From contig CAIZHC010000298.1 of NCBI GenBank assembly GCA_903932705.1, positions 1 through 10,593 of the forward strand: DNA of 10,593 nt. The letters are read 5' to 3'. The translations under genes were made by a program, and so were the position numbers. The stretch comes from an uncultured Actinomycetes bacterium (GTDB lineage Bacteria; Actinomycetota; Actinomycetes; Nanopelagicales; Nanopelagicaceae). The notes under the pieces are model-generated. The model ran no database searches and was not told the origin of the DNA. It was given only the letters and a program-made list of their open reading frames with translations. Positions 1 through 6,775 of this stretch are shown piece after piece; position 1 is the first letter of the stretch, and each line of letters starts with the position of its first letter.

Positions 1-1259
1 CAGAGCCATGAGAGTTCGGCTACTTTGAAATCAGTTGCCTTGTAATCACGATAGTTACGCACCGGATCGATAGACCAAGTTATGCAACCTTTGATTCCAA
101 AACCAACGGTGTGTGCTGGGAGTTCATACTCATTAATGATCTCGGTAATGCGATCGAGCGCTTGATAGTTCAATGCCTCGGCCTTTCCAAGAGCTTCTTC
201 AGTACAGACCTTATCCATTGCGCGCACACCAGCCATTGCTAGTGGGTTTGCGTTGAATGTACCGAAGTGATGGAAGCGACCATCAGCAACGGCATCCATA
301 ATCTCTTTCTTTCCACCAAATGCAGCCAATGGCAATCCGCCACCAATTGATTTAGCAAGACAGATGAGATCTGGCTTTACGCCGATGCGAGCTGCTGCAC
401 CTTTAGGTCCCGCGGTCAAACCAGTTTTCACTTCGTCGAAGATCAAAACAATGTTGTACTGATCGCAAAGCGCGCGAACTGCAGCAAGGTATCCCTCATC
501 TGGCAGAACGATTGCAAGATTCTCGAGCACCGGTTCCATAATCAAACAAGCGATGGTCTTGGCGTGCTCCTTGAATACTCGCTCAAGTGCAACGAGATTG
601 TTAAATGGAACAACGTAGATCTCGCCGGCAAGTGTTCCTGCTGGAATAACTGGAATTGGGTTATCAGCCGGGCCCGCCAACTTGAGGTCAGGCTTTGCGG
701 AAACAGTAAGTGGGTCATAGCTACCGTGGTAACCACCCTCAATCTTTACCAATCCATCTTTTCCAGAGTAAGCCTTCGCCAGGCGAACGGCATACATGGT
801 GGCCTCAGTGCCAGAGTTAGCGAAACGAATTTGATCTACGCCAAAGCGCTTACAGATTCGCTCTGCACCATCTCTAGAGATTGGTGAAGGTGTGACGAAT
901 AGTGTTCCGGTCTCAAGCGCCTTCTTGGTCTCAGCAACTACCTCAGGGTTGAGGTGGCCAGCCAACATTGCGCCGAATCCCATTGAAAGGTCTAAGAGCT
1001 GGCGACCATCAACATCGGTCATCCAAGCGCCCTTAGCGCTCACGATGGAGAGTGGATATGGATCCCAGTGTTGGAAACTAGATGGAACGCCTAATGGCAT
1101 GGAGCCCAAGGCGAGATCAAACTCAATGCGCGAGGCAAAAGAGGACTTTCCAAATCGTTCCCATTCAGCAGCGAGCAGTGATTCGACTCGGCTTACATCG
1201 ACGGGGCGTGGATTCTTACTTAACTTTCTAAAGGTTTGTGGCTCTAGTGTTGAAGTCAT
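1..1259 (-). CDS. Class-III PLP-dependent aminotransferase, glutamate-1-semialdehyde aminomutase-like (3' end outside window)
   Basis: A cytosolic fold-type I PLP enzyme of the HemL-like branch of class-III aminotransferases. 419 codons are visible and the frame is open at the left edge; the family is usually about 420-450 residues, so little is missing. Visible motifs are the PLP-phosphate loop NSGTEA (148-153), YHGSYD (177-182), FDEVKTG (274-280, Asp to the pyridine nitrogen), the Schiff-base lysine K303 in LAKSIGGGLP, and GTFNANP (333-339). ATG at 1259 is the first possible start because a TAA codon lies directly before it in frame. No good Shine-Dalgarno is visible. The sequence departs from textbook HemL (an LGSMPLGVPSSF N-terminal segment and KS rather than KI after the lysine), so the substrate is uncertain; it could act on another amino acid or amine. 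It is divergent from an MFS exporter. The fold assignment is firm and the exact reaction is not. Confidence 0.85.
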   Translation of the reverse strand, partial: MTSTLEPQTFRKLSKNPRPVDVSRVESLLAAEWERFGKSSFASRIEFDLALGSMPLGVPSSFQHWDPYPLSIVSAKGAWMTDVDGRQLLDLSMGFGAMLAGHLNPEVVAETKKALETGTLFVTPSPISRDGAERICKRFGVDQIRFANSGTEATMYAVRLAKAYSGKDGLVKIEGGYHGSYDPLTVSAKPDLKLAGPADNPIPVIPAGTLAGEIYVVPFNNLVALERVFKEHAKTIACLIMEPVLENLAIVLPDEGYLAAVRALCDQYNIVLIFDEVKTGLTAGPKGAAARIGVKPDLICLAKSIGGGLPLAAFGGKKEIMDAVADGRFHHFGTFNANPLAMAGVRAMDKVCTEEALGKAEALNYQALDRITEIINEYELPAHTVGFGIKGCITWSIDPVRNYRDYKATDFKVAELSWL

Positions 1260-1285
1260 TTACGAACGTTGTGTGCATCGAGGAC

Positions 1286-1303
1286 TCTTGGCTGGTGCCA
1301 AGA
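1286..1303 (-). other. Stem-loop in the 5' leader of the aminotransferase gene
   Basis: A perfect 7-bp stem, TCTTGGC and GCCAAGA (as read on the plus strand), closes a 4-nt loop. It lies 27-44 nt upstream of the aminotransferase ATG, so it would be in that mRNA's leader if transcription starts further upstream. No T-tract follows on the minus strand, so it is not a classical terminator. A role in translation or attenuation is a guess. Confidence 0.4.
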
Positions 1304-1361
1304 CACGATGACAGTCTCCCTTATGGTTTTCGCTCCCCTTGATAATCGCAAGTATTAGTTA

Positions 1362-1375
1362 GATGCAAATGCATC
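1362..1375. promoter_or_regulatory. 14-bp palindrome GATGCA-AA-TGCATC in the divergent intergenic region
   Basis: Two perfect 6-bp arms around an AA centre, roughly 100 bp upstream of the aminotransferase and 157 bp upstream of the MFS start. A further TGCATC half-site is at 1274-1279. On the minus strand the right part of the palindrome supplies a TTTGCA that could act as a -35 with ATTATC 17 nt downstream, so a bound regulator could block aminotransferase transcription. Symmetry is seen; operator function and the cognate regulator are inferred, and no regulator gene is adjacent. Confidence 0.4.
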
Positions 1376-1455
1376 GCCCAAGTGACTTACGCCTCAAAAA
1401 GTGCTGACGCCAAGGTAGCAGATAGCCACCTGAAATTCACCTCTGGCAGGGTTTT

Positions 1456-1483
1456 CATGGCGCGCCTTGGACTTTTTTACAAT
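1456..1483 (+). promoter_or_regulatory. Putative promoter and operator of the MFS exporter gene
   Basis: TACAAT at 1478-1483 is a good -10 hexamer, 48 bp before the MFS ATG. No convincing -35 precedes it. Where the -35 should be, there is a 14-bp near-palindrome at 1456-1469 (CATGGCGCGCCTTG, one mismatched pair around GGCGCGCC). A palindrome overlapping the -35 fits control by a dimeric repressor or activator, but this is inferred from placement only. Confidence 0.35.
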
Positions 1484-1519
1484 AAAGTTCAACCTTACGC
1501 GGAAAAAACGCACTTATGT

Positions 1520-1525
1520 GGAAGG
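1520..1525 (+). promoter_or_regulatory. Ribosome binding site fixing the MFS start
   Basis: GGAAGG ends 6 nt before ATG 1532 and is a strong Shine-Dalgarno. It decides the start: the same frame is open upstream to a GTG at 1382, but that stretch lacks an RBS and is not exporter-like. AAGGTT at 1522-1527 overlaps this site and is complementary to AACCTT at 1491-1496, so weak pairing over the RBS is possible. Confidence 0.7.
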
Positions 1526-1531
1526 TTTTAC

Positions 1532-3031
1532 ATGTCATCATCAGAAAATATAAAGGGCTCAAAGAAGCATCATTGGCAACCAGGCGATGAAGGTCTAGAT
1601 CCCAATCGTTGGTACGCCCTCGTTGTAATTGCTATCGCATCTCTAATGATTGTTCTCGACGCATCAATCATCAACCTTGCACTTCCAAAGGCACAAGTTG
1701 CATTGCACATCTCTAATGCAAGTCGCCAATGGGTTGTCACTGCTTATTCACTCGCATTCGGTTCACTTCTACTTCTTGGTGGACGTATCGCTGACTATGT
1801 TGGACGTAAGAAAGTTTTCATCATCGGCCTTATCGGTTTCGCTGCAGCCTCTGCACTCGGTGGCTTTGCAACTAACCAGGGGTTGCTCTTTGCGGCTCGC
1901 GGATTACAAGGCGCCTTTGCTGCGCTGCTCGCACCTGCAGCACTCGCCCTTATCAATGTAACTTTCACAGTTCCAAAAGAGCGTGCGCGTGCATTCGGTG
2001 TATATGGCGCAATCTCAGGTGGAGGAGCAGCTATCGGTTTGATCGCCGGCGGCGCACTCACCGAATACGCCAACTGGCGTTGGTGCTTATTTGTAAATGT
2101 ACCGATTGCAATGATCGCTGTATTCCTAGCGCTTCCTAATCTGCATGAATCTAAGTCAACTGGTGAGCACACCTACGACATCCCTGGTGCTTTCACTGTA
2201 ACCCTTGGATTAATCAGCCTGGTATATGGTTTTAGCCAAGCGGCTAGCCACGGCTGGGCCAATATCCACACCTACCCATTCTTCGTCATTGCAGCAGTAC
2301 TTCTCGCTGCTTTCATCGGGGTCGAGATGCAGGTTGGAAATCCATTGCTTCCACTTCGCGTACTCAATGAGCGTAACCGCGGTGGTTCTTACCTCGCCTC
2401 ACTCTTGACCGGAACCGGACTCTTCGCGATGTTCTTGTTCCTCTCTATCTACATGCAGAACTTCCTGCATTACTCACCACTTCGCTCTGGCTTTGCCTTC
2501 TTGCCATTCAGCGGCGGAGTAATCATCGGAGCTGGAATTGCCTCTCAGCTACTTCCTAAATTTGGACCTCGTCCTCTGATGGTCGGTGGCCTAATTGTTG
2601 GTGCTGGTGGACTCTGGTTGCTCTCAGGCATTACTCCAACTACCGAATATGCCACTGGAATCTTGCCTGCAATGGTGATCATGTCTCTTGGTCTTGCCTT
2701 TGTCTTCATCCCAAGCGCGAGTACCGGTCTGCACGATGCGGGATCACATGACGCCGGTGTTGCTGGTGCAATGCTCAACACAAGCCAACAAGTCGGTGGA
2801 TCTCTCGGTGCCGCTCTTCTCAACACTGTTGCGATTTCTTCAACCGCGGCTTATGTGAAGGGTCATACATCCCTCGGTGCGAAAGCTCCTATCTTCGGAG
2901 CTGTCCATGGATTTAGCACCACCTTCAAGTTCGGTGCTGGCTTCCTGATTGCTGCGGCAATTGTCTCTGCCGTAATGATCAATGTTGGCAAAGACTCACT
3001 CGTAGAACATGAAGGCGGAGCCGCCCTTTAA
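1532..3031 (+). CDS. MFS drug/metabolite exporter, DHA2 (EmrB/QacA-like) family
   Basis: An inner-membrane proton-coupled antiporter of 499 residues, the length expected for 14-TM DHA2 transporters. Visible signatures are LDASIINLALP in TM1 (about 42-52; family pattern LDxTIVNVALP), motif A GGRIADYVGRKK (83-94) in the TM2-TM3 loop, and the glycine-rich antiporter motif C around 158-176, followed by NWRWCLFVNVPI (181-192). The charged N-terminus (about 1-27) is cytoplasmic. The start is set by GGAAGG six bases upstream. DHA2 members export lipophilic drugs, dyes, antibiotics or metabolites; the substrate cannot be read from the sequence. It is divergent from the aminotransferase, which may share a regulatory region, and 89 bp upstream of the nickel permease. 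No terminator with a T-tract follows, so readthrough into the permease is possible. Confidence 0.9.
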   Translation: MSSSENIKGSKKHHWQPGDEGLDPNRWYALVVIAIASLMIVLDASIINLALPKAQVALHISNASRQWVVTAYSLAFGSLLLLGGRIADYVGRKKVFIIGLIGFAAASALGGFATNQGLLFAARGLQGAFAALLAPAALALINVTFTVPKERARAFGVYGAISGGGAAIGLIAGGALTEYANWRWCLFVNVPIAMIAVFLALPNLHESKSTGEHTYDIPGAFTVTLGLISLVYGFSQAASHGWANIHTYPFFVIAAVLLAAFIGVEMQVGNPLLPLRVLNERNRGGSYLASLLTGTGLFAMFLFLSIYMQNFLHYSPLRSGFAFLPFSGGVIIGAGIASQLLPKFGPRPLMVGGLIVGAGGLWLLSGITPTTEYATGILPAMVIMSLGLAFVFIPSASTGLHDAGSHDAGVAGAMLNTSQQVGGSLGAALLNTVAISSTAAYVKGHTSLGAKAPIFGAVHGFSTTFKFGAGFLIAAAIVSAVMINVGKDSLVEHEGGAAL

Positions 3032-3038
3032 TTTCGGG

Positions 3039-3067
3039 TTGTAGCCTCCACCTTGTTGCAATAGGCT
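3039..3067 (+). promoter_or_regulatory. Possible promoter of the nickel/cobalt permease
   Basis: TTGTAG (3039-3044) and TAGGCT (3062-3067, fitting TANNNT) are separated by 17 bp. A start site would then fall near 3073-3075, at the left edge of the Nur-like box, a normal geometry for repression. The hexamers are only moderate matches. Confidence 0.35.
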
Positions 3068-3100
3068 AGTAGTTGCGAATGATTTGCAACTACTAGCCTA
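3062..3100 (+). promoter_or_regulatory. Nur-like operator inside a 39-bp perfect inverted repeat
   Basis: Arms TAGGCTAGTAGTTGC (3062-3076) and GCAACTACTAGCCTA (3086-3100) are perfect 15-bp complements around a 9-nt centre. At the core is TTGCGA-ATGAT-TTGCAA (3073-3089). As I recall, the nickel-responsive Fur-family repressor Nur of Streptomyces recognises a 6-5-6 box tTGCaa-N5-ttGCAA, so this is an 11-of-12 match at the correct spacing. An extra TTGCAA occurs at 3056-3061. The repeat ends 20 bp before the ATG of a NiCoT nickel permease, which is the expected target. No T-tract follows, so it is not a typical terminator. If transcribed, the hairpin would sit just before the RBS and might also affect translation. 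Confidence 0.6.
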
Positions 3101-3120
3101 GAACGACCTGAAAGGTACCG

Positions 3121-4308
3121 ATGAACGCTCCTGTAACTACAAAGCGGACGAAGAACCCCTTCGCCAGCCTCTCAGGAGATGAACGACGCCGTCTTACCGC
3201 CATGTTCGGAGTTATCTTCTTCCTGCTTATCGGCGGGGCACTTCTCATGACCTTTGCAACCTCGGGTCACTACAAACTCGCAGATGGAACTATGTTCGGC
3301 TGGGGTACCGGCTTTCTCGCTCTCACTCTGGGAATGCGCCACGCTTTTGATGCCGATCACATCTCAGCAATAGATAACACCACTAGAAAATTAATGGCAG
3401 AAGGCCAGCGTCCGATGGGTGTGGGATTCTTCTTCTCACTTGGCCACTCCTCCGTCGTCACAGCCCTGGCAATTATTCTTAACTTTGGTATCAAATCACT
3501 TGGCGTCGAAGTGAAGAATCAAAACTCCAAGCTCCATCACTACACCGGACTTATCGGAACCTCGGTGAGTGGTGCCTTCCTTGTTTTGATCGCTCTACTC
3601 AACCTCATGGTTCTCGTCTCTGTTCTCAAGGTCTTCGTTGCAATGCGCAAGGGCACATATAACGAGACAGAGCTTGAGAAACATTTAGATTCTCGCGGCT
3701 TCATGATGCGCTTCTTCGGTCCAATTGCACGCCGCATTGATAAGAGTTGGAAGATGTATCCGCTCGGTATTCTTTTCGGATTAGGTTTTGATACCGCAAC
3801 CGAAGTTGCCCTTCTCGTACTTGCAGGCTCTTCAGTCGTAGCAGGACTTCCATGGTGGGCAATCTTGTCATTGCCAATGTTGTTTGCAGGAGGCATGAGC
3901 CTTCTCGACACTATCGATGGATCCTTCATGAACTTTGCATATGGGTGGGCATTCTCTAAGCCAGTCCGCAAGGTTTACTACAACATTGTCATTACTGGGC
4001 TCTCAGTGATTGTTGCCCTGTTTATTGGTGGCCTTGAAGTTGCTCAAGTTACTGCCCAACAACTCAATCTCACCGGTGGTTTCTGGAATTACGCACTCGC
4101 ATTTAATATCAACAAGGCCGGTTTCATCATCGTACTTATGTTTGTTGCGGTATGGGGTCTAGCACTTTCAATCTGGCGTTTCGGTAAGGTCGAAAATCGT
4201 TGGCATGATCATGCACACAGAGCGCAGGCAGAACGCGGAGAGAACGAGAATCACGCAGCTGCCGGAATTGAACTCGGTCCAATTACTGAAGGATTCAAGA
4301 TTATTTAA
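3121..4308 (+). CDS. NiCoT-family nickel/cobalt permease (HoxN/NixA/NicT type)
   Basis: A secondary transporter that imports Ni2+ and/or Co2+ across the cytoplasmic membrane; 395 residues, slightly longer than the usual 330-380. The family signature RHAFDADHI (73-81) is present with the following AIDN, and so are FSLGHSSVV (105-113), LGFDTATEVALL (221-232) and the GGMSLLDTIDGSFM region (257-270). About eight hydrophobic segments are visible, with a charged N-terminus and a loop at about 176-210. The C-terminal tail (about 361-380) contains HDHAH and further His and Glu residues, possibly a cytoplasmic metal-binding tail. AAAGG at 3111-3115 is the RBS. A Nur-like box directly upstream suggests nickel rather than cobalt and repression when nickel is plentiful. 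No nickel enzyme is in the window; an outside client such as Ni-superoxide dismutase, urease or hydrogenase is inferred. Confidence 0.93.
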   Translation: MNAPVTTKRTKNPFASLSGDERRRLTAMFGVIFFLLIGGALLMTFATSGHYKLADGTMFGWGTGFLALTLGMRHAFDADHISAIDNTTRKLMAEGQRPMGVGFFFSLGHSSVVTALAIILNFGIKSLGVEVKNQNSKLHHYTGLIGTSVSGAFLVLIALLNLMVLVSVLKVFVAMRKGTYNETELEKHLDSRGFMMRFFGPIARRIDKSWKMYPLGILFGLGFDTATEVALLVLAGSSVVAGLPWWAILSLPMLFAGGMSLLDTIDGSFMNFAYGWAFSKPVRKVYYNIVITGLSVIVALFIGGLEVAQVTAQQLNLTGGFWNYALAFNINKAGFIIVLMFVAVWGLALSIWRFGKVENRWHDHAHRAQAERGENENHAAAGIELGPITEGFKII

Positions 4309-4319
4309 TTTAGAATGTT

Positions 4320-4351
4320 AAAAGGCCCGCATCAATCGATGCGGGCCTTTT
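4320..4351. terminator. Bidirectional rho-independent terminator between the permease and ino1
   Basis: Perfect 14-bp arms AAAAGGCCCGCATC and GATGCGGGCCTTTT around a 4-nt loop. The A-tract on one side and T-tract on the other let it work in both directions. It lies 11 bp after the permease stop and 13 bp after the ino1 stop, so it serves both converging genes. It is the clearest terminator in the window. Confidence 0.93.
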
Positions 4352-4364
4352 CTATAACAATTGC

Positions 4365-5453
4365 TTAGCGCTCTACTGTTCCAGCAATGAACTCTTCGAC
4401 GCGAGAATGAGCGATCTCATCGGTGTATTGAACTGGTGGGGACTTCATGAAGTAGCTTGAAGGTGAGAGCAAAGGTCCACCGATTCCACGATCAAGAGCG
4501 ATCTTCGCGCAACGAAGTGCGTCGATGATTACACCTGCTGAGTTTGGTGAATCCCATACTTCGAGCTTGTATTCGAGGTTAAGAGGAACGTCACCGAAGG
4601 CACGGCCTTCAAGGCGAACATAGGCCCACTTGCGATCATCAAGCCATGGAATGTAATCAGAAGGTCCGATGTGAACATTCTTTGCGCCCATGTCGTGATC
4701 GAGTTGTGAAGTCACTGATTGAGTCTTTGAAATCTTCTTTGACTCCAGGCGATCGCGCTCCAACATGTTCTTGAAGTCCATGTTTCCACCAACGTTAAGT
4801 TGGTAAGTACGATCTAGGTGAACACCACGATCTTGGAACAACTTAGCCATGATGCGGTGTGTGATTGTGGCACCGACCTGTGACTTGATGTCATCTCCAA
4901 CGATTGGCAATCCAGCCTTTGTAAACTTATCTGCCCAGACTGGGTCTGATGCGATAAAGACAGGAAGGGCGTTAACGAAAGCTACGCCTGCATCAATTGC
5001 GCATTGTGCGTAGTACTTAGCTGCCTCTTCGGAACCAACTGGGAGGTAGCAGATCAAGACATCGACCTTGCGCTCTTTAAGCGTTGCGACGATATCAACT
5101 GGTGTCTCTGTTGATTCAACGATGGTCTCGCGGTAATAGCGACCAAGTCCATCAAGGGTATGTCCACGTTGTACGACGACGCCGGTCTGGGCTACATCGC
5201 AGAACTTAATTGTGTTGTTCTCAGAAGCCCACATTGCATCAGCCATGTCGAGCCCAACCTTCTTGGCATCAACATCAAATGCAGCAACGAAATTCACGTC
5301 GCGGACATGGTAACCACCAAGGACTGCGTGCATAAGGCCAGGGATTTCGACATCTGCTGCCGCATCCTTGTAATAGGTCACGCCTTGGATGAGCGAGTTT
5401 GCGCAGTTTCCTACGCCAATAATCGCTACGCGGATCTCTTTACTTTCGGTCAC
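4365..5453 (-). CDS. ino1: Inositol-3-phosphate synthase, actinobacterial type
   Basis: A cytosolic NAD-dependent enzyme converting glucose 6-phosphate to 1D-myo-inositol 3-phosphate, the entry step to phosphatidylinositol and, in many Actinobacteria, mycothiol. At 362 residues it matches the short bacterial form. Visible are the Rossmann motif [11 protein letters not shown] (11-21), the [15 protein letters not shown] segment (186-200), [12 protein letters not shown] (219-230) and the lysine-rich [12 protein letters not shown] (239-250), all part of the NAD/active-site core. The start is GTG 5453: GAAAGGAAG lies just upstream, and its GTGA overlaps the stop of padR by 4 bp, indicating one transcript and translational coupling. 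The frame runs further up (to 5534) but that part lies inside padR. The gene ends 13 bp before the shared terminator. A padR-ino1 pair is, as I recall, also found in mycobacteria (Rv0047c-Rv0046c). Confidence 0.96.
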   Translation of the reverse strand: MTESKEIRVAIIGVGNCANSLIQGVTYYKDAAADVEIPGLMHAVLGGYHVRDVNFVAAFDVDAKKVGLDMADAMWASENNTIKFCDVAQTGVVVQRGHTLDGLGRYYRETIVESTETPVDIVATLKERKVDVLICYLPVGSEEAAKYYAQCAIDAGVAFVNALPVFIASDPVWADKFTKAGLPIVGDDIKSQVGATITHRIMAKLFQDRGVHLDRTYQLNVGGNMDFKNMLERDRLESKKISKTQSVTSQLDHDMGAKNVHIGPSDYIPWLDDRKWAYVRLEGRAFGDVPLNLEYKLEVWDSPNSAGVIIDALRCAKIALDRGIGGPLLSPSSYFMKSPPVQYTDEIAHSRVEEFIAGTVER

Positions 5454-5992
5454 GAGGACTTCCTTTCGGTATTGATCATTTCTTGTAACCAAGCGATCTC
5501 TCGCTCGGCAGATTCCAATGAGTGACGACGCCACTCAACTAAATATCGGTCGATTCCTTCGGGTGACTTATCAAGTTCGCTGCGCAGGATTTTCGCCTTC
5601 TCGGCTAACTTGTCATGACGACCTTCGAGGATTTGGAGTCGATTGCGTTGTGGCGTTGGGCCAAAGAATGCAAAGCGAACTTCAAAGCTCTCATCTTCCC
5701 AACTATCCGGTTCGCTACTTGATGAGATTGCATCAAAGCGAGCGCGACCTAAGTCGGTAATTGCATAAACGATTCGGGAGCGGCGGCTTCCACCGACCTC
5801 TTCTGAAACGCTCTCCTGAATTACCCCGGCCTCCAACATGCGATGAAGTTGTGGGTAGAGAACAGAGAATGAGAGGGCGCGAAATGGGCCATAAATGGCG
5901 GTCATACGCTTGCGAAGCTCATACCCATGAAGTGGACCCTGGCTGAGGACACCCAGAAGGGCGAACTCAAGGGATTCACTACGTGAGCGCAC
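5450..5992 (-). CDS. PadR-family transcriptional regulator upstream of ino1
   Basis: A 180-residue DNA-binding protein. The N-terminal winged-helix PadR domain (about 8-85) shows [19 protein letters not shown], then [13 protein letters not shown] (46-58) and an [13 protein letters not shown] wing with following helix (72-83). The C-terminal half (about 115-178) is charged and heptad-like ([20 protein letters not shown]), the usual PadR dimerisation helices. Start GTG 5992 is chosen because GGAG at 6000-6003 lies 7 nt upstream. Its TGA overlaps the ino1 GTG. Such proteins usually repress their own operon and a neighbour; two identical-type palindromes in the adjacent divergent region are the obvious candidate operators. 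The effector is unknown; an inositol-linked or envelope-linked signal is a guess. Confidence 0.93.
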   Translation of the reverse strand: MRSRSESLEFALLGVLSQGPLHGYELRKRMTAIYGPFRALSFSVLYPQLHRMLEAGVIQESVSEEVGGSRRSRIVYAITDLGRARFDAISSSSEPDSWEDESFEVRFAFFGPTPQRNRLQILEGRHDKLAEKAKILRSELDKSPEGIDRYLVEWRRHSLESAEREIAWLQEMINTERKSS

Positions 5993-6038
5993 CTTTGGAC
6001 TCCAACTCTTTACTCTCAGAAGATGTAACGATTCAATC

Positions 6039-6051
6039 TATCGATTCGATA
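6039..6051. promoter_or_regulatory. Palindromic operator candidate 1, TATCGA-T-TCGATA
   Basis: A perfect 13-bp palindrome (6-bp arms, one-base centre) 47 bp upstream of the padR GTG and 74 bp upstream of the lysE-type GTG. It shares both arms with a second copy at 6067-6079, centres 28 bp apart. Its location beside padR makes autoregulation by PadR the simplest reading, though control by a regulator encoded elsewhere is possible. Confidence 0.55.
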
Positions 6052-6066
6052 TAACGAGACGTAACC

Positions 6067-6079
6067 TATCGAGTCGATA
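6067..6079. promoter_or_regulatory. Palindromic operator candidate 2, TATCGA-G-TCGATA
   Basis: The second copy, differing from the first only in the central base. CTATCGA and a nearby GTAAC are also shared: GTAAC occurs at 6026-6030 before copy 1 and at 6061-6065 just before copy 2. It overlaps a possible plus-strand -10 (TACAAA, 6078-6083), so binding could affect both padR-ino1 and the divergent exporter gene. Confidence 0.55.
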
Positions 6080-6112
6080 CAAAATTGTCCACTGCAAACC
6101 GCCCGGCTGAAG

Positions 6113-6118
6113 TACCCT
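6113..6118 (+). promoter_or_regulatory. Possible -10 of a leaderless transcript for the LysE-type gene
   Basis: TACCCT fits the actinobacterial TANNNT -10 and is followed by exactly 6 nt and then GTG 6125, so transcription would begin at or next to the start codon. No clear -35 or Shine-Dalgarno is visible, which agrees with a leaderless message but does not prove it. Confidence 0.35.
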
Positions 6119-6124
6119 CGGGGC

Positions 6125-6775
6125 GTGACTTTGATCATTCCAACCAAGTTCTGGGAGTACGTAGTAGCCACCACGCTCATTATCTGGGCGCCAGGGCCAA
6201 GCGTGCTCTTCACCATCGCCAGAGCTATCGCCTGGGGCCGCACCGTCGCTCTGGCGACTGTGGTTGGCAATGTCTTAGGCGAGTTCGTGATCTCCATTGT
6301 GGTGGCCGTGGGCCTGGGTCCTGTGCTTCAGCGGTACCACTTGGCCTTTATCGGGGTCCAATGGTTGGGTGCTTTCTATTTGGTCTACCTGGGTATCGAC
6401 GCCCTCCGACATGTAAAAGAGCATGCCGAATCTATGACCGATATTTCTGCAGGCAAACCTTCTATCGGAAAGACCATTCGTGAAGGTTTCATGGTTGGCG
6501 TCTTAAATCCCAAAACCTTGGTCTTCTTTGCTGCCATCCTCCCCCAGTTTGTGGATCGCCCTAAAGGACATCTGGTCTCCCAACTGTTGCTACTTGGTGC
6601 AATCTTCTGCTTGATCGCACTTATTTCTGACGGATCCTGGGGGTTCATCGCAGCCACAATCCGCGGATGGCTCTCTTCAACTCCAAGACGCCTAGAGAGA
6701 CTTCGCTTCGGCGGTGGTCTGGTCATGGTGGGACTTGGAATTTTTACCTTCATTAACTCAGTACTTCACTCTTAA
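6125..6775 (+). CDS. LysE/RhtB-family amino-acid or metabolite exporter
   Basis: An inner-membrane exporter of 216 residues, the standard length for LysE/RhtB/YggA proteins with about six TM segments. Characteristic features are the N-terminal APGPSVLFTIARAIAWGR (22-39; family PGPxxxxxxxxxxxxGxxxG), the WLGAFYLVYLGIDALR helix (80-95), the GFMVGVLNPKTLVFFAAILPQF segment (about 121-142) carrying the conserved NPK, and a terminal TM at about 196-212. The family exports amino acids such as lysine, threonine, homoserine or leucine; the substrate here is not readable. GTG 6125 is used because it gives the normal short N-terminus; no strong RBS precedes it. The gene is divergent from padR-ino1 across 132 bp with two palindromes and may be co-controlled. 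It looks slightly richer in G+C near its start than the preceding genes. Confidence 0.9.
   Translation: MTLIIPTKFWEYVVATTLIIWAPGPSVLFTIARAIAWGRTVALATVVGNVLGEFVISIVVAVGLGPVLQRYHLAFIGVQWLGAFYLVYLGIDALRHVKEHAESMTDISAGKPSIGKTIREGFMVGVLNPKTLVFFAAILPQFVDRPKGHLVSQLLLLGAIFCLIALISDGSWGFIAATIRGWLSSTPRRLERLRFGGGLVMVGLGIFTFINSVLHS

Noticed and set aside
1..1259. Assignment as hemL (glutamate-1-semialdehyde aminomutase in haem synthesis)
   Set aside because: The fold and PLP motifs agree, but several segments differ from canonical HemL and no haem genes are adjacent, so no symbol was given.
1286..1375. Riboswitch upstream of the aminotransferase
   Set aside because: Only a short stem-loop and a DNA-like palindrome are visible. 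I could not match any known riboswitch core.
1382..1531. GTG-started N-terminal extension of 50 residues on the MFS exporter
   Set aside because: There is no RBS at 1382, the extension is not membrane-like or family-like, and ATG 1532 has a strong GGAAGG at 6-nt spacing. The palindrome and -10 also lie in this stretch.
1795..2172. Minus-strand frames inside the MFS, permease and exporter genes
   Set aside because: Compositional shadows of real genes on the opposite strand; no RBS or recognisable domain.
3062..3100. Rho-independent terminator for the MFS exporter
   Set aside because: The hairpin is strong but no T-tract follows on the plus strand, and it contains a nickel-regulator-like box next to a nickel permease start.
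5454..5534. 27-residue N-terminal extension of Ino1
   Set aside because: It lies inside padR in another frame. GTG 5453 has a good RBS, gives the family-typical N-terminus and forms the GTGA overlap.
6085..6483. 132-residue plus-strand frame overlapping the exporter start
   Set aside because: Arg/Cys/Gly-rich out-of-frame translation of the LysE-type gene with no family features.
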